Shown here: positions 15,241 to 23,374 of the stretch, one piece after another
Layout: every line of letters begins with the position of its first letter
Position numbering within the stretch: the stretch's first letter is position 1
Source: Odoribacter sp. AF15-53
GTDB taxonomy: Bacteria; Bacteroidota; Bacteroidia; Bacteroidales; Marinifilaceae
DNA length: 55,000 nucleotides
Assembly (NCBI RefSeq): GCF_003479425.1
Contig: NZ_QUHC01000016.1
Span: 1-55,000 of the forward strand
Reading direction: 5' to 3'
Translations under genes and position numbers: made by a program
Notes under the pieces: generated by a model
The model's database searches: none
Seen by the model: only the letters and a program-made list of their open reading frames with translations
What the model was told of the DNA's origin: nothing

Positions 15241-16638
15241 ATGAAGACAGAAAATCCTATCACACCGGTTTTTGGGACGGATGAAGAGGCCCGAGTTGCG
15301 CCGAAATACGAGATGCCACAGGGTATGATGCCGGGCGAGGTCGCTTATCAAATCGTGCATGACGAGGCAATGCTGGACGGAAATTCACGTTTGAACCTGG
15401 CGACTTTCGTGACAACATGGATGGATGATTACGCTCGAAAAGTGATGACCGAGAACATGGACAAGAACATGATCGATAAAACTGAGTACCCGCAAACCGC
15501 GGAAATAGAACGTCGATGCGTGAATATTCTTGCCAAGTTGTGGAATTCCCCGGAGAAACCCTATTGCACGGGTACGAGTACGGTGGGTTCTTCCGAGGCT
15601 TGTATGCTGGGCGGTATCGCTGCTTTGAAACGTTGGCAAAAGAGACGTAAAGCGAAAGGTCTTCCCACCGATAAACCGAACTTTATCATTTCAACCTGTA
15701 TGCAGGTGGTTTGGGAGAAGTTCGCGATCTACTGGGACGTGGAAATGCGTATGATTCCCGTGACGATGGACAAGATCACGTTGAACCCGCAGGATGTGGT
15801 AAAGGCTTGTGACGAGAACACCATTTGCGTGGTGCCGATCCAGGGAGTGACGATCACCGGATTGAACGATAACGTGAAGGAGATCAATGACGCCTTGGAT
15901 AAGCTGAATGCCGAGAAGGGCTGGGAAATCTGCATCCACGTGGACGCCGCTACCGGAGGTTTCATTCACCCGTTCATCGATCCGGACACGCTTTGGGACT
16001 TCCGTTTGAAATGGGTACTTTCTATCAGTACTTCCGGGCATAAGTTCGGGTTGGTTTATCCCGGTGTGGGCTGGGTTGTCTGGAAAGACAAACAATACTT
16101 GCCCGAGGAAATGAACTTTGCCGTGAACTACCTGGGAGCTAATATCCCGAGTATTTCTATTAACTTTTCCCGTCCGGGTAATCAAGTATTAGCTCAATAC
16201 TATCAATTCATGCGATTGGGTAAAGACGGGTACAAGAAAGTTCAACAGAATTGCTTGAACGTTTGCTTGTACTTGAAGAAACAATTGAAGGACATGGGAA
16301 TCTTCGAGTTCTTCAGCGATGAGATGCCGAACCCGTTGTTCATCTGGAAGTTGAAAGACGATCCAAACCGGAAATGGACCTTGTATGATTTGTCTGACGC
16401 TTTGCACGTGGAAGGCTGGCAAGTTCCTGCTTACACGATGCCGAAGGCCATGGAGGACGTGATCATCATGCGTGTCGTTGTTCGTCAGGGTACGGGATTC
16501 GACCTGGCCGACCTGTTGATGGAAGACATCAATCGTTGTGTCAACCAGTTGAATCAACTGAAAGAACCGACCAACAGCGCTCTCATGTGGGCGAAGAAAG
16601 AGCCGCAAAAACAGAGAGGTTTCAACCACTCGCGTTAG
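15241..16638 (+). CDS. gadB: Glutamate decarboxylase
   Basis: PLP-dependent enzyme that converts glutamate and a proton to GABA and CO2, the core of glutamate-dependent acid resistance. At 465 residues it matches E. coli GadB (466). The PLP lysine is Lys268 in SISTSGHKFGL, with HVDAATGG (Asp235) ahead of it. The tail ends GFNHSR, with His463 matching the position of E. coli His465, which blocks the active site at neutral pH. The antiporter and glutaminase genes are 6-8 kb away on the other strand. The AT-rich leader just before the ATG resembles that of gadC. Confidence 0.96.
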   Translation: MKTENPITPVFGTDEEARVAPKYEMPQGMMPGEVAYQIVHDEAMLDGNSRLNLATFVTTWMDDYARKVMTENMDKNMIDKTEYPQTAEIERRCVNILAKLWNSPEKPYCTGTSTVGSSEACMLGGIAALKRWQKRRKAKGLPTDKPNFIISTCMQVVWEKFAIYWDVEMRMIPVTMDKITLNPQDVVKACDENTICVVPIQGVTITGLNDNVKEINDALDKLNAEKGWEICIHVDAATGGFIHPFIDPDTLWDFRLKWVLSISTSGHKFGLVYPGVGWVVWKDKQYLPEEMNFAVNYLGANIPSISINFSRPGNQVLAQYYQFMRLGKDGYKKVQQNCLNVCLYLKKQLKDMGIFEFFSDEMPNPLFIWKLKDDPNRKWTLYDLSDALHVEGWQVPAYTMPKAMEDVIIMRVVVRQGTGFDLADLLMEDINRCVNQLNQLKEPTNSALMWAKKEPQKQRGFNHSR

Positions 16639-16666
16639 TCGAACTGTTGTTGTTTCTTTACGATAA

Positions 16667-16696
16667 AGAGGACCGTTTTCACGCGGTCCTTTTTTC
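16667..16696 (+). terminator. Terminator of gadB
   Basis: Stem AGGACCG (16669-16675) with CGGTCCT (16684-16690), loop TTTTCACG, followed at once by a T-run. It lies about 30 bases after the gadB stop. Confidence 0.8.
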
Positions 16697-16759
16697 ATGT
16701 AGAACGGGGCGGGATAGAAGATAGACGACGGTAACCCGCGCCGTAGTCTCACCTGTGTC

Positions 16760-16885
16760 TCACTAGTAAGTTCATTGAAAGTTAACTGAAAGTTGATTGA
16801 AAGTTGATTGAATATTCAATCGAAGCCTAATTGATGTATAATCGAAGCCTAATCGAAGCCTTAGTGAAGCACTAGTGAATCACCG
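16760..16885. repeat. Short-period repeats downstream of gadB
   Basis: Two 11-bp-period blocks lie back to back: TTGAAAGTTGA-type words at about 16775-16808 and AATCGAAGCCT-type words at about 16817-16862. They meet at the perfect palindrome GATTGAATATTCAATC (16806-16821). TCACTAGT (16760-16767) and ACTAGTGA (16871-16878) form outer inverted ends. No gene lies in the 486 bases between gadB and the RRM protein gene; the rest is the gadB terminator and the RRM gene promoter. Confidence 0.55.
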
Positions 16886-17005
16886 GTTTATCTCCGGCGC
16901 ATGTACAATGGTATATTTAGTGAAGAATATTCGTTTTTTTATAGATTCTATCGGGTGAATGCGTATATTTCTGGAAATAAAGATTGTTTTTCTGATTTAT
17001 TGTAT

Positions 17006-17013
17006 TATCTTTG
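17006..17013 (+). promoter_or_regulatory. Promoter -7 box of the RRM protein gene
   Basis: TATCTTTG is an exact TAnnTTTG box 112 bases before the ATG at 17125. The transcript would have a long leader of about 100 bases, a feature often seen in cold-regulated RNA-chaperone genes. Confidence 0.6.
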
Positions 17014-17124
17014 TTGCAATTAGAGTAACGAATATTATCGACAAAGCACTTCTTTATTTATTAAACAGGTCTCACCTTTAATCATCCTTTTCTCTAGTTA
17101 GTATTAATTTTATTTTTATTTTAG

Positions 17125-17427
17125 ATGAATATTTACATAGCAGGTTTAAGTTATAACACGACAGATGTGGACTTAAACAAATTATTTTCAGAGTATGGAA
17201 ATGTTTCTTCGGCAAAAGTTATTTTGGATAGAGAAACAGGAAGATCCAGAGGATTCGGATTTGTCGAAATGACAGACGAAGCGGAAGGACAAAAAGCAAT
17301 TGAGGAGTTGAACGGCACGGAAGTTGATCAAAAAGTGATCGCGGTAAGCCTTGCCCGTCCTCGCACCGAAAGACCGTCAAACGGTGGATTTCGGGATCGA
17401 AATTCGAATAATACCAGACGGTATTAA
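17125..17427 (+). CDS. RRM-domain RNA-binding protein
   Basis: A 100-residue single RNA-recognition-motif protein of the Bacteroidetes Rbp type. RNP2 is IYIAGL (3-8) and RNP1 is RGFGFVEM (42-49), with the aromatic residues that stack on RNA. A short Arg/Asn/Gly tail (GFRDRNSNNTRRY) follows the domain. Such proteins bind single-stranded RNA and are thought to act as general RNA chaperones in Bacteroidetes. It has its own promoter and terminator and lies directly before a DEAD-box helicase gene and a cold-shock-domain gene. Confidence 0.93.
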   Translation: MNIYIAGLSYNTTDVDLNKLFSEYGNVSSAKVILDRETGRSRGFGFVEMTDEAEGQKAIEELNGTEVDQKVIAVSLARPRTERPSNGGFRDRNSNNTRRY

Positions 17428-17437
17428 GAACAATAAC

Positions 17438-17474
17438 GGTATAAAACAGAGAGAATGGCGTTCTGTTTTATACC
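17438..17474 (+). terminator. Terminator of the RRM protein gene
   Basis: A perfect 13-bp stem, GGTATAAAACAGA at 17438-17450 with TCTGTTTTATACC at 17462-17474, is followed by CACTTTTTGG. It starts 11 bases after the stop. Confidence 0.8.
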
Positions 17475-17701
17475 CACTTTTTGGGTGATTTAAGTTCAAT
17501 TTATTCTTGCTCCCTCGTGCGAATCAGGAGCTTTTAGTCTTGTGTCTTTTCATTTCTGAAAACAGATCTATTAAACTTTTTTGTGCCCCGGCTTCTGGAA
17601 CTATTCAGGGCCGAAAGTTTAATTATTTATATTCAACGAAGCTGGTAGACAGTACAACATAATTAGTGGCCGTTTTAACACGGTAAAAAAATAATATATA
17701 T
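17475..17701 (+). other. Leader region of the DEAD-box helicase gene
   Basis: 227 bases without a gene. I see a small CCGT/ACGG hairpin at about 17671-17685 just before the start codon and no exact TAnnTTTG box. A long untranslated leader is likely. Confidence 0.35.
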
Positions 17702-18853
17702 ATGACATTTAAGGAATTAAATATAATCGAGCCGATTTTAAAGGCTATCGAAGAAAAAGGATATAACATGCCGACGCCGATACAGGAAAAAGCGATACCT
17801 GTCGCGTTGGCCGGGAAAGACGTGCTAGGTTGCGCGCAAACCGGGACGGGCAAAACCGCCTCGTTTGCCATTCCTATCATCCAGCTTTTGCAGAACAGCA
17901 AGGAGGATGCGAAACGGAAGGGTATTAAAGCGTTGATCCTGACGCCGACCCGGGAACTCGCCTTGCAAATCAGCGAGTGTATTGACGATTACGCCAAGTA
18001 TACCCGTGTTCGTCACGGGGTTATGTTCGGGGGCGTGAAACAAGGCTCGCAGGTGAATATGTTGCAGCGAGGTATTGATATTCTGGTTGCTACCCCGGGG
18101 CGTTTGCTCGACTTGATGAGTCAGGGATACGTGCATTTGGATCAGGTGAAGTATTTCGTTCTCGACGAGGCGGACCGGATGCTCGACATGGGATTTATTC
18201 ATGACATCAAGCGGATCGTACCCAAGCTTCCGAAAGAGAAACAAACCCTGTTCTTCTCGGCAACCATGCCCGCGGCTATCGTTTCGTTGACAAAAACGTT
18301 GCTGAGAACCCCGGTGAGAATTGATATTACCCCAGAATCCCCGACCGTCGAGGCGATCGAGCAGTTTGTTTACTACGTGGAAAAGGCGGAGAAAGGTCAT
18401 TTGTTGATCTCGCTCCTGCAGCAGGCGAAGAACCAGTCGGTGCTTGTTTTCTCACGAACCAAGCATAGTGCCGACCGGATCGTACGCGTGTTGACCAAGG
18501 CCGGAATCGGCAGCCAGGCGATTCACGGGAATAAGAGTCAGGCAGCCCGGCAATTGGCATTGGGTAATTTCAAGTCAGGGAAAACGCGGGTCATGGTGGC
18601 TACGGACATTGCGGCCAGGGGCATTGATATCAACGAATTGCCGTTGGTAATCAATTATGATTTGCCTGACGTGCCCGAAACTTACGTGCATCGTATCGGG
18701 CGTACCGGAAGGGCCGGGAACACTGGAAAGGCATTGACTTTCTGTTCACGGGAGGAAGTTCAACTCGTGAACAACATTCAGAGATTAACGGGAAAGAAAC
18801 TTCGTGAGGCTGAACTTTCAGCCAAGACCGTGGTCCGGACTCTTGTATCGTGA
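17702..18853 (+). CDS. DEAD-box RNA helicase, RhlE-like
   Basis: ATP-dependent RNA helicase of 383 residues. Motifs appear in order: Q motif with TPIQEKAIP, motif I AQTGTGKT (45-52), PTRELALQ, TPGR, DEAD (155-158), SAT, then VATDIAARGIDI and HRIGRTGRAG. It ends soon after the core, so it lacks the long basic tail of many RhlE and CsdA proteins. It sits between an RRM protein and a cold-shock-domain protein, which suggests a joint role in unfolding RNA, perhaps during cold or slow growth. Confidence 0.95.
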   Translation: MTFKELNIIEPILKAIEEKGYNMPTPIQEKAIPVALAGKDVLGCAQTGTGKTASFAIPIIQLLQNSKEDAKRKGIKALILTPTRELALQISECIDDYAKYTRVRHGVMFGGVKQGSQVNMLQRGIDILVATPGRLLDLMSQGYVHLDQVKYFVLDEADRMLDMGFIHDIKRIVPKLPKEKQTLFFSATMPAAIVSLTKTLLRTPVRIDITPESPTVEAIEQFVYYVEKAEKGHLLISLLQQAKNQSVLVFSRTKHSADRIVRVLTKAGIGSQAIHGNKSQAARQLALGNFKSGKTRVMVATDIAARGIDINELPLVINYDLPDVPETYVHRIGRTGRAGNTGKALTFCSREEVQLVNNIQRLTGKKLREAELSAKTVVRTLVS

Positions 18854-18912
18854 TTTCGACCAAGAACCTCTTTCCCACACGAGAACAATTTATATAACTA
18901 AAAACAAATTAC

Positions 18913-19365
18913 ATGGCAAAACCCGCAACATTTGGTAAGCGCGAAAACGAGAAGAAGAAACAAGCACGAAGACTGGAAAAACAAAACCGGAAAGAAGAGA
19001 GAAAGCAGTCTGGGAAGGCAAATAGTTTTGATGACATGATAGCCTACGTAGACGAGTATGGTATGATAACTTCTACACCTCCTGACCCGGACCGGGAGAA
19101 GGAGGAAATCAAGCAGGAAGAGATTAGTATATCGACCGCCAAACAAGAGGAACCCGATGTCCTGAAGGGACGGGTGGAGCATTTTAACGTGGAGAAAGGT
19201 TATGGTTTTATCAAGGATTTGGCAGGAACAGACAAGTACTTTTTTCATGTAAATAATGTCCTTACCAATATTGTGGAAAATGATATCGTGACGTTCGATC
19301 TGGAACAGGGTAAACGGGGATTGAACGCGATCAATATTTGTCCCCTGAATCAAGTAGCAGTTTAA
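18913..19365 (+). CDS. Cold-shock-domain protein with charged N-terminal extension
   Basis: A 150-residue protein. The first 45 residues are very basic and helical (KRENEKKKQARRLEKQNRKE), followed by an acidic linker. Residues about 85-150 form a cold-shock domain with RNP1 KGYGFIKD and RNP2 KYFFHV. It probably binds single-stranded nucleic acid. The gene is 59 bases after the helicase gene and 18 before a small gene, so the three are probably co-transcribed up to the hairpin at 19619. Confidence 0.9.
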   Translation: MAKPATFGKRENEKKKQARRLEKQNRKEERKQSGKANSFDDMIAYVDEYGMITSTPPDPDREKEEIKQEEISISTAKQEEPDVLKGRVEHFNVEKGYGFIKDLAGTDKYFFHVNNVLTNIVENDIVTFDLEQGKRGLNAINICPLNQVAV

Positions 19366-19383
19366 TATTTTATAATTCAAGTT

Positions 19384-19587
19384 ATGGAAAAAGATCATGT
19401 TATTCATTCCGAAAAAGGGTCATCAGACCAGCAGGCAGAAAACAAGAGCAAGGAAAACGCGAAACGTGCAGGCAAGGTAGAGCACGTGGCGATCAATTCC
19501 CGGACCACCTTTGAATTTCCGGCCGGCCTGTCCCAGGAAGAACGGGATATCCGGATAGAGAATTATAAAAAACGACATAACCTGTGA
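19384..19587 (+). CDS. Small charged protein of unknown function
   Basis: A 67-residue hydrophilic protein with no membrane segment. The first half is rich in Lys, Glu and Ser and is probably disordered. The second half (INSRTTFEFPAGLSQEERDI) looks like a short conserved core. It follows the cold-shock-domain gene by 18 bases and is followed by a strong terminator, so it is likely the last gene of that unit. I do not recognise the family. Confidence 0.7.
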   Translation: MEKDHVIHSEKGSSDQQAENKSKENAKRAGKVEHVAINSRTTFEFPAGLSQEERDIRIENYKKRHNL

Positions 19588-19618
19588 TATAATTACTCGT
19601 TGTATCGGGTGCAAGGTG

Positions 19619-19660
19619 AAGAAGCTGTCACAAGTCAGAAATGACCTGTGACAGCTTCTT
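19619..19660 (+). terminator. Terminator of the helicase/cold-shock unit
   Basis: AAGAAGCTGTCACAAGTCA (19619-19637) pairs with 19642-19660 over 18 of 19 positions, with loop GAAA, and a T-rich tail follows. It is the strongest plus-strand terminator in this part of the window. Confidence 0.9.
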
Positions 19661-19672
19661 TTGTTGTTTTAA

Positions 19673-19770
19673 TAGACGTTATTTTTTTATTTCCCGAGAT
19701 AAAGTTTACATTTGTATCGTATGTGTCGGGGGTAAATGTAAATCTCGGATAAATTAAAAAATAACGTCTA
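19673..19770. promoter_or_regulatory. Long palindrome containing the promoter of the 19770 gene
   Basis: Left arm 19673-19713 and right arm 19734-19770 are near-perfect inverted copies: TAGACGTTATTTTTT / AAAAAATAACGTCTA outside, CCGAGAT / ATCTCGG next, TTTACATTT / AAATGTAAA inside. The exact -7 box TACATTTG is at 19707-19714, so transcription starts near the centre. The right arm ends on the first base of the ATG. Confidence 0.65.
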
Positions 19771-20903
19771 TGTCCATGTACCAGATTGAAGATTTGGTGG
19801 AAGCGTCTGTAAACCAGCTCTGCCAAGTCGCGATCGATCCTTATCAGTTATGGAATGATATTCATTATCTTTATGAATTTCAAGATCAGTTTGATTGTAG
19901 TTTTACTCATTTCCGGGTATTACAGGAATTGCTGGATTGTGGTTTCATGATCCCGTTGGAACCGTGTGAACATCCTTTGTATATTCAGGATAAGGAGAGT
20001 TTTAATCGTCTCGTGCAAGAGGATTTTGCTTATCTTCCCGGGCCTTCGGGGGGATATTGGTGTGGGGTAATCGAGGGGAAAGACGGGGAAAAGTTCGTGC
20101 TGAACAAGTTGTTTTGTGATTACGGTTCTCCCTTGTGGCAGCAACTGGTGGAGAGTGGACGGCTTTCCGGTGAAACGGCTCGCCCGTTGCTCGCGCTGAA
20201 TCCTTACGAGCTGGTATTGCGGATCGTGCGACAAGTTTCGTCGGGGGAAGATCCTTTCCTGTTTTATCATTGGTATTCTTTATTCCCGATGTTAGTAGAA
20301 CTGACGGAGAACACGGGCGAAATTTCAGATGAGGTGAAGGTGGAATTGAATGATCGGCTTTGTCGCCCGGAGGTTTTCAGGGCTTTGAAAGAAGATGCCC
20401 ATATGGCTCCCCAGGAAGATGACTATCTGGACGAGGAATTTCCGGGGGAGTGGTTTGCACCCTATTTCAAGTGGTGTGATACTGTCGATAATGACCCGGA
20501 ATACTTGGCTCGACAGATCATGGAATTATTCACGAAAGGGGACTTTCGTGTGGCCTTGGAATTGTCAGCCAAAGGGTTGCAATTAAGCCCGGATGATGCT
20601 TTTTTCTCTCTCTTTTGGGCAACCTCGCTGGTTATTTTACAGGCTAGGGAGATTATTCCTTTCAAATTGGAAGATAACAGGAAGGCTGTTCGTGTGTTCG
20701 AACGTTTTCTGGAATATAGGCAAGACGAGGCCAAGGTGTGGAACATCAATTTTTATCTGGCTATGGCTTGTTTACCTGCCAGGGAGTTTGGCGCCGTGGA
20801 AGAAGCCATCGCGAAAGTTACGGATCTTTTCGACCAGTATCCCAAGTTACTGGATGACTACAGGGACTTGGAAAAGAAATGGCGGGAGAAGACGGATTCT
20901 TGA
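19770..20903 (+). CDS. Tetratricopeptide-like protein of unknown function
   Basis: A 377-residue soluble acidic protein with no signal peptide. The C-terminal part (about 255-370) reads as TPR-like helical hairpins: QIMELFTKGDFRVALELSAK, DAFFSLFWATSLVI, RVFERFLEYRQDEAKVWNIN and so on. The N-terminal 200 residues match nothing I know. The start MSMYQIEDL follows a palindromic promoter. A small membrane-protein gene follows 72 bases later and may be co-transcribed. Its function cannot be assigned. Confidence 0.78.
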   Translation: MSMYQIEDLVEASVNQLCQVAIDPYQLWNDIHYLYEFQDQFDCSFTHFRVLQELLDCGFMIPLEPCEHPLYIQDKESFNRLVQEDFAYLPGPSGGYWCGVIEGKDGEKFVLNKLFCDYGSPLWQQLVESGRLSGETARPLLALNPYELVLRIVRQVSSGEDPFLFYHWYSLFPMLVELTENTGEISDEVKVELNDRLCRPEVFRALKEDAHMAPQEDDYLDEEFPGEWFAPYFKWCDTVDNDPEYLARQIMELFTKGDFRVALELSAKGLQLSPDDAFFSLFWATSLVILQAREIIPFKLEDNRKAVRVFERFLEYRQDEAKVWNINFYLAMACLPAREFGAVEEAIAKVTDLFDQYPKLLDDYRDLEKKWREKTDS

Positions 20904-20975
20904 TTTGGAAAAGTAATTTACGCGAACAGGGGGTATGTGGACCGCGTTAAATTGGTGTAATTTTTAATATTGAAT

Positions 20976-21461
20976 ATGATGAATGGAGTTGTAAATAATT
21001 TGAGTCCGGAAGTGGTTTCCTTGTTGAAACGGCGGCGAATGTTGGGGAATTGGGCCCTCCTGACCATGATTTTTACCGGCTTCGCGGGGGTGTATTTGAC
21101 GCATGGATACAACGATCCCGATCCGTTTCTTATGGCGATGATAACGTCTTGCGTGGTGCTGGGAGAAGCTGTGCTTGGGTGTTATCATCTTTCTCGCGGT
21201 ACGATACCGGTCAATAATCCTAATATTATTTTGACCGGGCTTGTCGTGTTGGTTGGGGCTGCCTTGAGCGGTTGGCTTCTGTATTACTCGTGGGAGAGGT
21301 ATTTTACTTCGAGGGATGAGGATGCGGGACTGGCTGTGGTATTAATCGCTTTGTATATCTTTTTCAAACCGATGGAACTCCTTTTCGTGTATTGTAATTA
21401 CAAACGAGGAGTATATCACCGGATTTTGAAAATGAATGACCCAACGGGAAGTGAGGTGTAA
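20976..21461 (+). CDS. Small integral membrane protein of unknown function
   Basis: About 161 residues with four predicted membrane helices: roughly ALLTMIFTGFAGVYLT, MITSCVVLGEAVLGCY, IILTGLVVLVGAALSGWLLY and AVVLIALYIFFKPMELLFV. Both ends are hydrophilic. The frame can be read from a TTG at 20970, but the double ATG at 20976/20979 is the likely start. It converges on the ion-channel gene with only seven bases between stops and no terminator. I do not recognise the family. Confidence 0.72.
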   Translation: MMNGVVNNLSPEVVSLLKRRRMLGNWALLTMIFTGFAGVYLTHGYNDPDPFLMAMITSCVVLGEAVLGCYHLSRGTIPVNNPNIILTGLVVLVGAALSGWLLYYSWERYFTSRDEDAGLAVVLIALYIFFKPMELLFVYCNYKRGVYHRILKMNDPTGSEV

Positions 21462-21468
21462 ATGGCAA

Positions 21469-22149
21469 CTAGTTGGTTTGATCTTGTACCCCTTTCCGTT
21501 TTGATTGGAATTTGGTAGTCACGTAGGCCGTGAATATGGGGAAGAAGATCATGCCTGCCGAGGCAAGGATGACGGCAAGAACCTGCCCGATTTTAGTGAC
21601 CCCGAAGATGTTGGAGCCTACGGTGGTTACGTTCATCAGAGCCCAGTCGAAAGCGTCCCAGTAGGTCTTGACGGGTGGGTTGACGTCGTGTTCCATGTAG
21701 TAGAATACGATGCTGCAAAAGTAGATCGTGGTGAAAAGTATCGTGAGATAGGTGGCAAAAAGATTGGTTATACGACTACGGGTCATCCAGCCTACGATGA
21801 GCGATACCCCGTATATACCTCGCGCCAACGGGATCAGACGGAGAATGAGCCAGGTGGAGTGAGAGATCGTAGTCGATAGACTGTAAACGATGTTGAGATA
21901 GGGGATAGATACTAGTAGGAAGAATATGTTATGCCTGAAGAAACGTCCCGTCCAGCCGTCGGTGTACCACCGGACAAAAAAGTCGGCTAGAAAAAGACCG
22001 CATATCCAAAGATGAAATTTCAAGATAAATGTTTCGCTGAGAGCGTTGTTGCCTTCTAATAGTTCGATAGAGGCAATCACGATGATAGCCATACTTCCGA
22101 GTAACACGAGGGCGTTGAGGAATTTCTCCAGGGCTTTACTTTTTTTCAT
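21469..22149 (-). CDS. Two-pore-domain-type potassium/ion channel protein with atypical filter
   Basis: A 226-residue membrane protein with about six helices, resembling a voltage-gated-type ion transport domain: arginines near 104-125 (LRLIPLARGIYG, MTRSR) recall an S4-like segment. The pore loop is DWALMNVTTVGSNIFGV, so the selectivity filter at 175-180 reads TTVGSN where potassium channels have TVGYG. The last helix carries FFPIFTAYVTTKF. Selectivity may therefore differ from that of a standard K+ channel. It is the downstream neighbour of the glutaminase gene, separated by a long repeat element. Confidence 0.8.
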   Translation of the reverse strand: MKKSKALEKFLNALVLLGSMAIIVIASIELLEGNNALSETFILKFHLWICGLFLADFFVRWYTDGWTGRFFRHNIFFLLVSIPYLNIVYSLSTTISHSTWLILRLIPLARGIYGVSLIVGWMTRSRITNLFATYLTILFTTIYFCSIVFYYMEHDVNPPVKTYWDAFDWALMNVTTVGSNIFGVTKIGQVLAVILASAGMIFFPIFTAYVTTKFQSKRKGVQDQTN

Positions 22150-22162
22150 GATAAAATGGGTT

Positions 22163-22400
22163 TAAAGGTCCATAAAGTCTATAAAGTCTGTAAGGTCAGT
22201 GGACCCCTGCGGGGCGCTTTATCAATGGTAGCCGGAGGCTACCATTAGAACTTGTCCTAAGGACACTCCTCAAACCTTATTGATGTTACAGACTTGTGTT
22301 CTTCGGACAGTGTCTAACGGCAGCTTAAGCTGCTGTTGACAAAGTGCCCGCAGGGTCCATGACTTTATGGACTTTATAGACCTTATAGACTTTATCGACT
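22163..22400. repeat. Nonamer-palindrome element with two cores, 3' of glsA
   Basis: The left arm holds the 9-bp words CATAAAGTC, TATAAAGTC, TGTAAGGTC (22171-22197). The right arm (22354-22400) holds the inverted words GACTTTATG, GACTTTATA, GACCTTATA. Between them are two copies of the hairpin core facing opposite ways. The first has GACCCCTGCGGGGC, then AATGGTAGCC/GGCTACCATT (22224-22246), then GTCCTAAGGAC. The second has GTTCTTCGGAC, GGCAGCTTAAGCTGC and GCCCGCAGGG. The glsA stop codon TAA (22392-22394) lies within the right arm. Confidence 0.8.
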
Positions 22401-23357
22401 TATTTCTATCTGGTCACCGCCAAATACATTCACGTTTAGTTTTTGGGCGATGTACTTGATAGCGGCTTGCGCTTTTACCGAGTTTCCGGCTTCGTCCAAT
22501 GGTGGTGCGAACGCGGCGATACCAAACAAACCGGGTATCACGCCCAACACGCCTCCGCCGACTCCGGATTTGGCAGGTACTCCGCTGGTGTACAACCAGT
22601 CGCCCGTGTGTTCGTAGAATCCCACCGTGGCAATCAGGGAGGTAATTTTAGGTGAAAGTGACGGTTCGAATACTTGTTGTTTCGTCACGGGGTTTAACCC
22701 GTTGTTGGCGATCGTGCAGGCGGCGATAGACAGTTGCTTGGCTGTCACCCCCATGGAGCATTGGCGTGTGTAAAGGTCCAGAGCCATGTCCGGGTCGTCG
22801 TATATCCGGTTAAAGTTCTTTAGCAACCACGCGATAGAACGGTTGTTGAAATTCGTCTCGGTTTCCGATTTGTAAAGTTCGTCGAGTAATTTCAAGTCGC
22901 TGCCGCTTAATTCACGCATGTTGTCGGTGATTGCTTTCCATTTGGCATCGCTATTACCTACCGGTTTCACCATACTGTCGGCAGTGATGGCCCCGGCATT
23001 CACGAGCGGGGTGCTAGGATGATCGTTTTCCAGCAGGATAGCCATGATCGAGTTGAACGGTAATCCCGTGGCATCGGCCCCGATCTGGTCAAGAACAGCT
23101 TGTGCCCCGTATTGACGTAATACAAGTATTGCCGTGTAAACTTTTGATACGGACTCTATACCGAAAACGTAGTCCGTGTCACCTACCGTTATCACTTCTC
23201 CCGTGGGAAGACAAACGGATATACCGAATAAATTAGAGTCAATTTTATCGAGGAAGGGTATGTAATTCGCGTTTTTCCCGCCCTTCAAATCTTTCACTTG
23301 AGCGTGTGCCTCGTTTACTAAGTTTTTGAGGTCACTGATTGTAATTGTTTTTTTCAT
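22392..23357 (-). CDS. glsA: Glutaminase
   Basis: Hydrolyses glutamine to glutamate and ammonia. The 321-residue product is of usual length for the beta-lactamase-fold glutaminase family. The catalytic Ser69-x-x-Lys72 is in FGIESVSKVYT, followed by LVNAGAI, and GVPAKSGVGGGVLGVIP near the C-terminus is highly diagnostic. The next gene upstream encodes a glutamate/GABA antiporter, and released ammonia plus glutamate would feed GadB, as in the E. coli YbaS/GadC acid-resistance route. The gene ends inside a repeat element that provides its stop codon. Confidence 0.96.
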   Translation of the reverse strand: MKKTITISDLKNLVNEAHAQVKDLKGGKNANYIPFLDKIDSNLFGISVCLPTGEVITVGDTDYVFGIESVSKVYTAILVLRQYGAQAVLDQIGADATGLPFNSIMAILLENDHPSTPLVNAGAITADSMVKPVGNSDAKWKAITDNMRELSGSDLKLLDELYKSETETNFNNRSIAWLLKNFNRIYDDPDMALDLYTRQCSMGVTAKQLSIAACTIANNGLNPVTKQQVFEPSLSPKITSLIATVGFYEHTGDWLYTSGVPAKSGVGGGVLGVIPGLFGIAAFAPPLDEAGNSVKAQAAIKYIAQKLNVNVFGGDQIEISR

Positions 23358-23374
23358 ACCTGTAATTTTAATGA

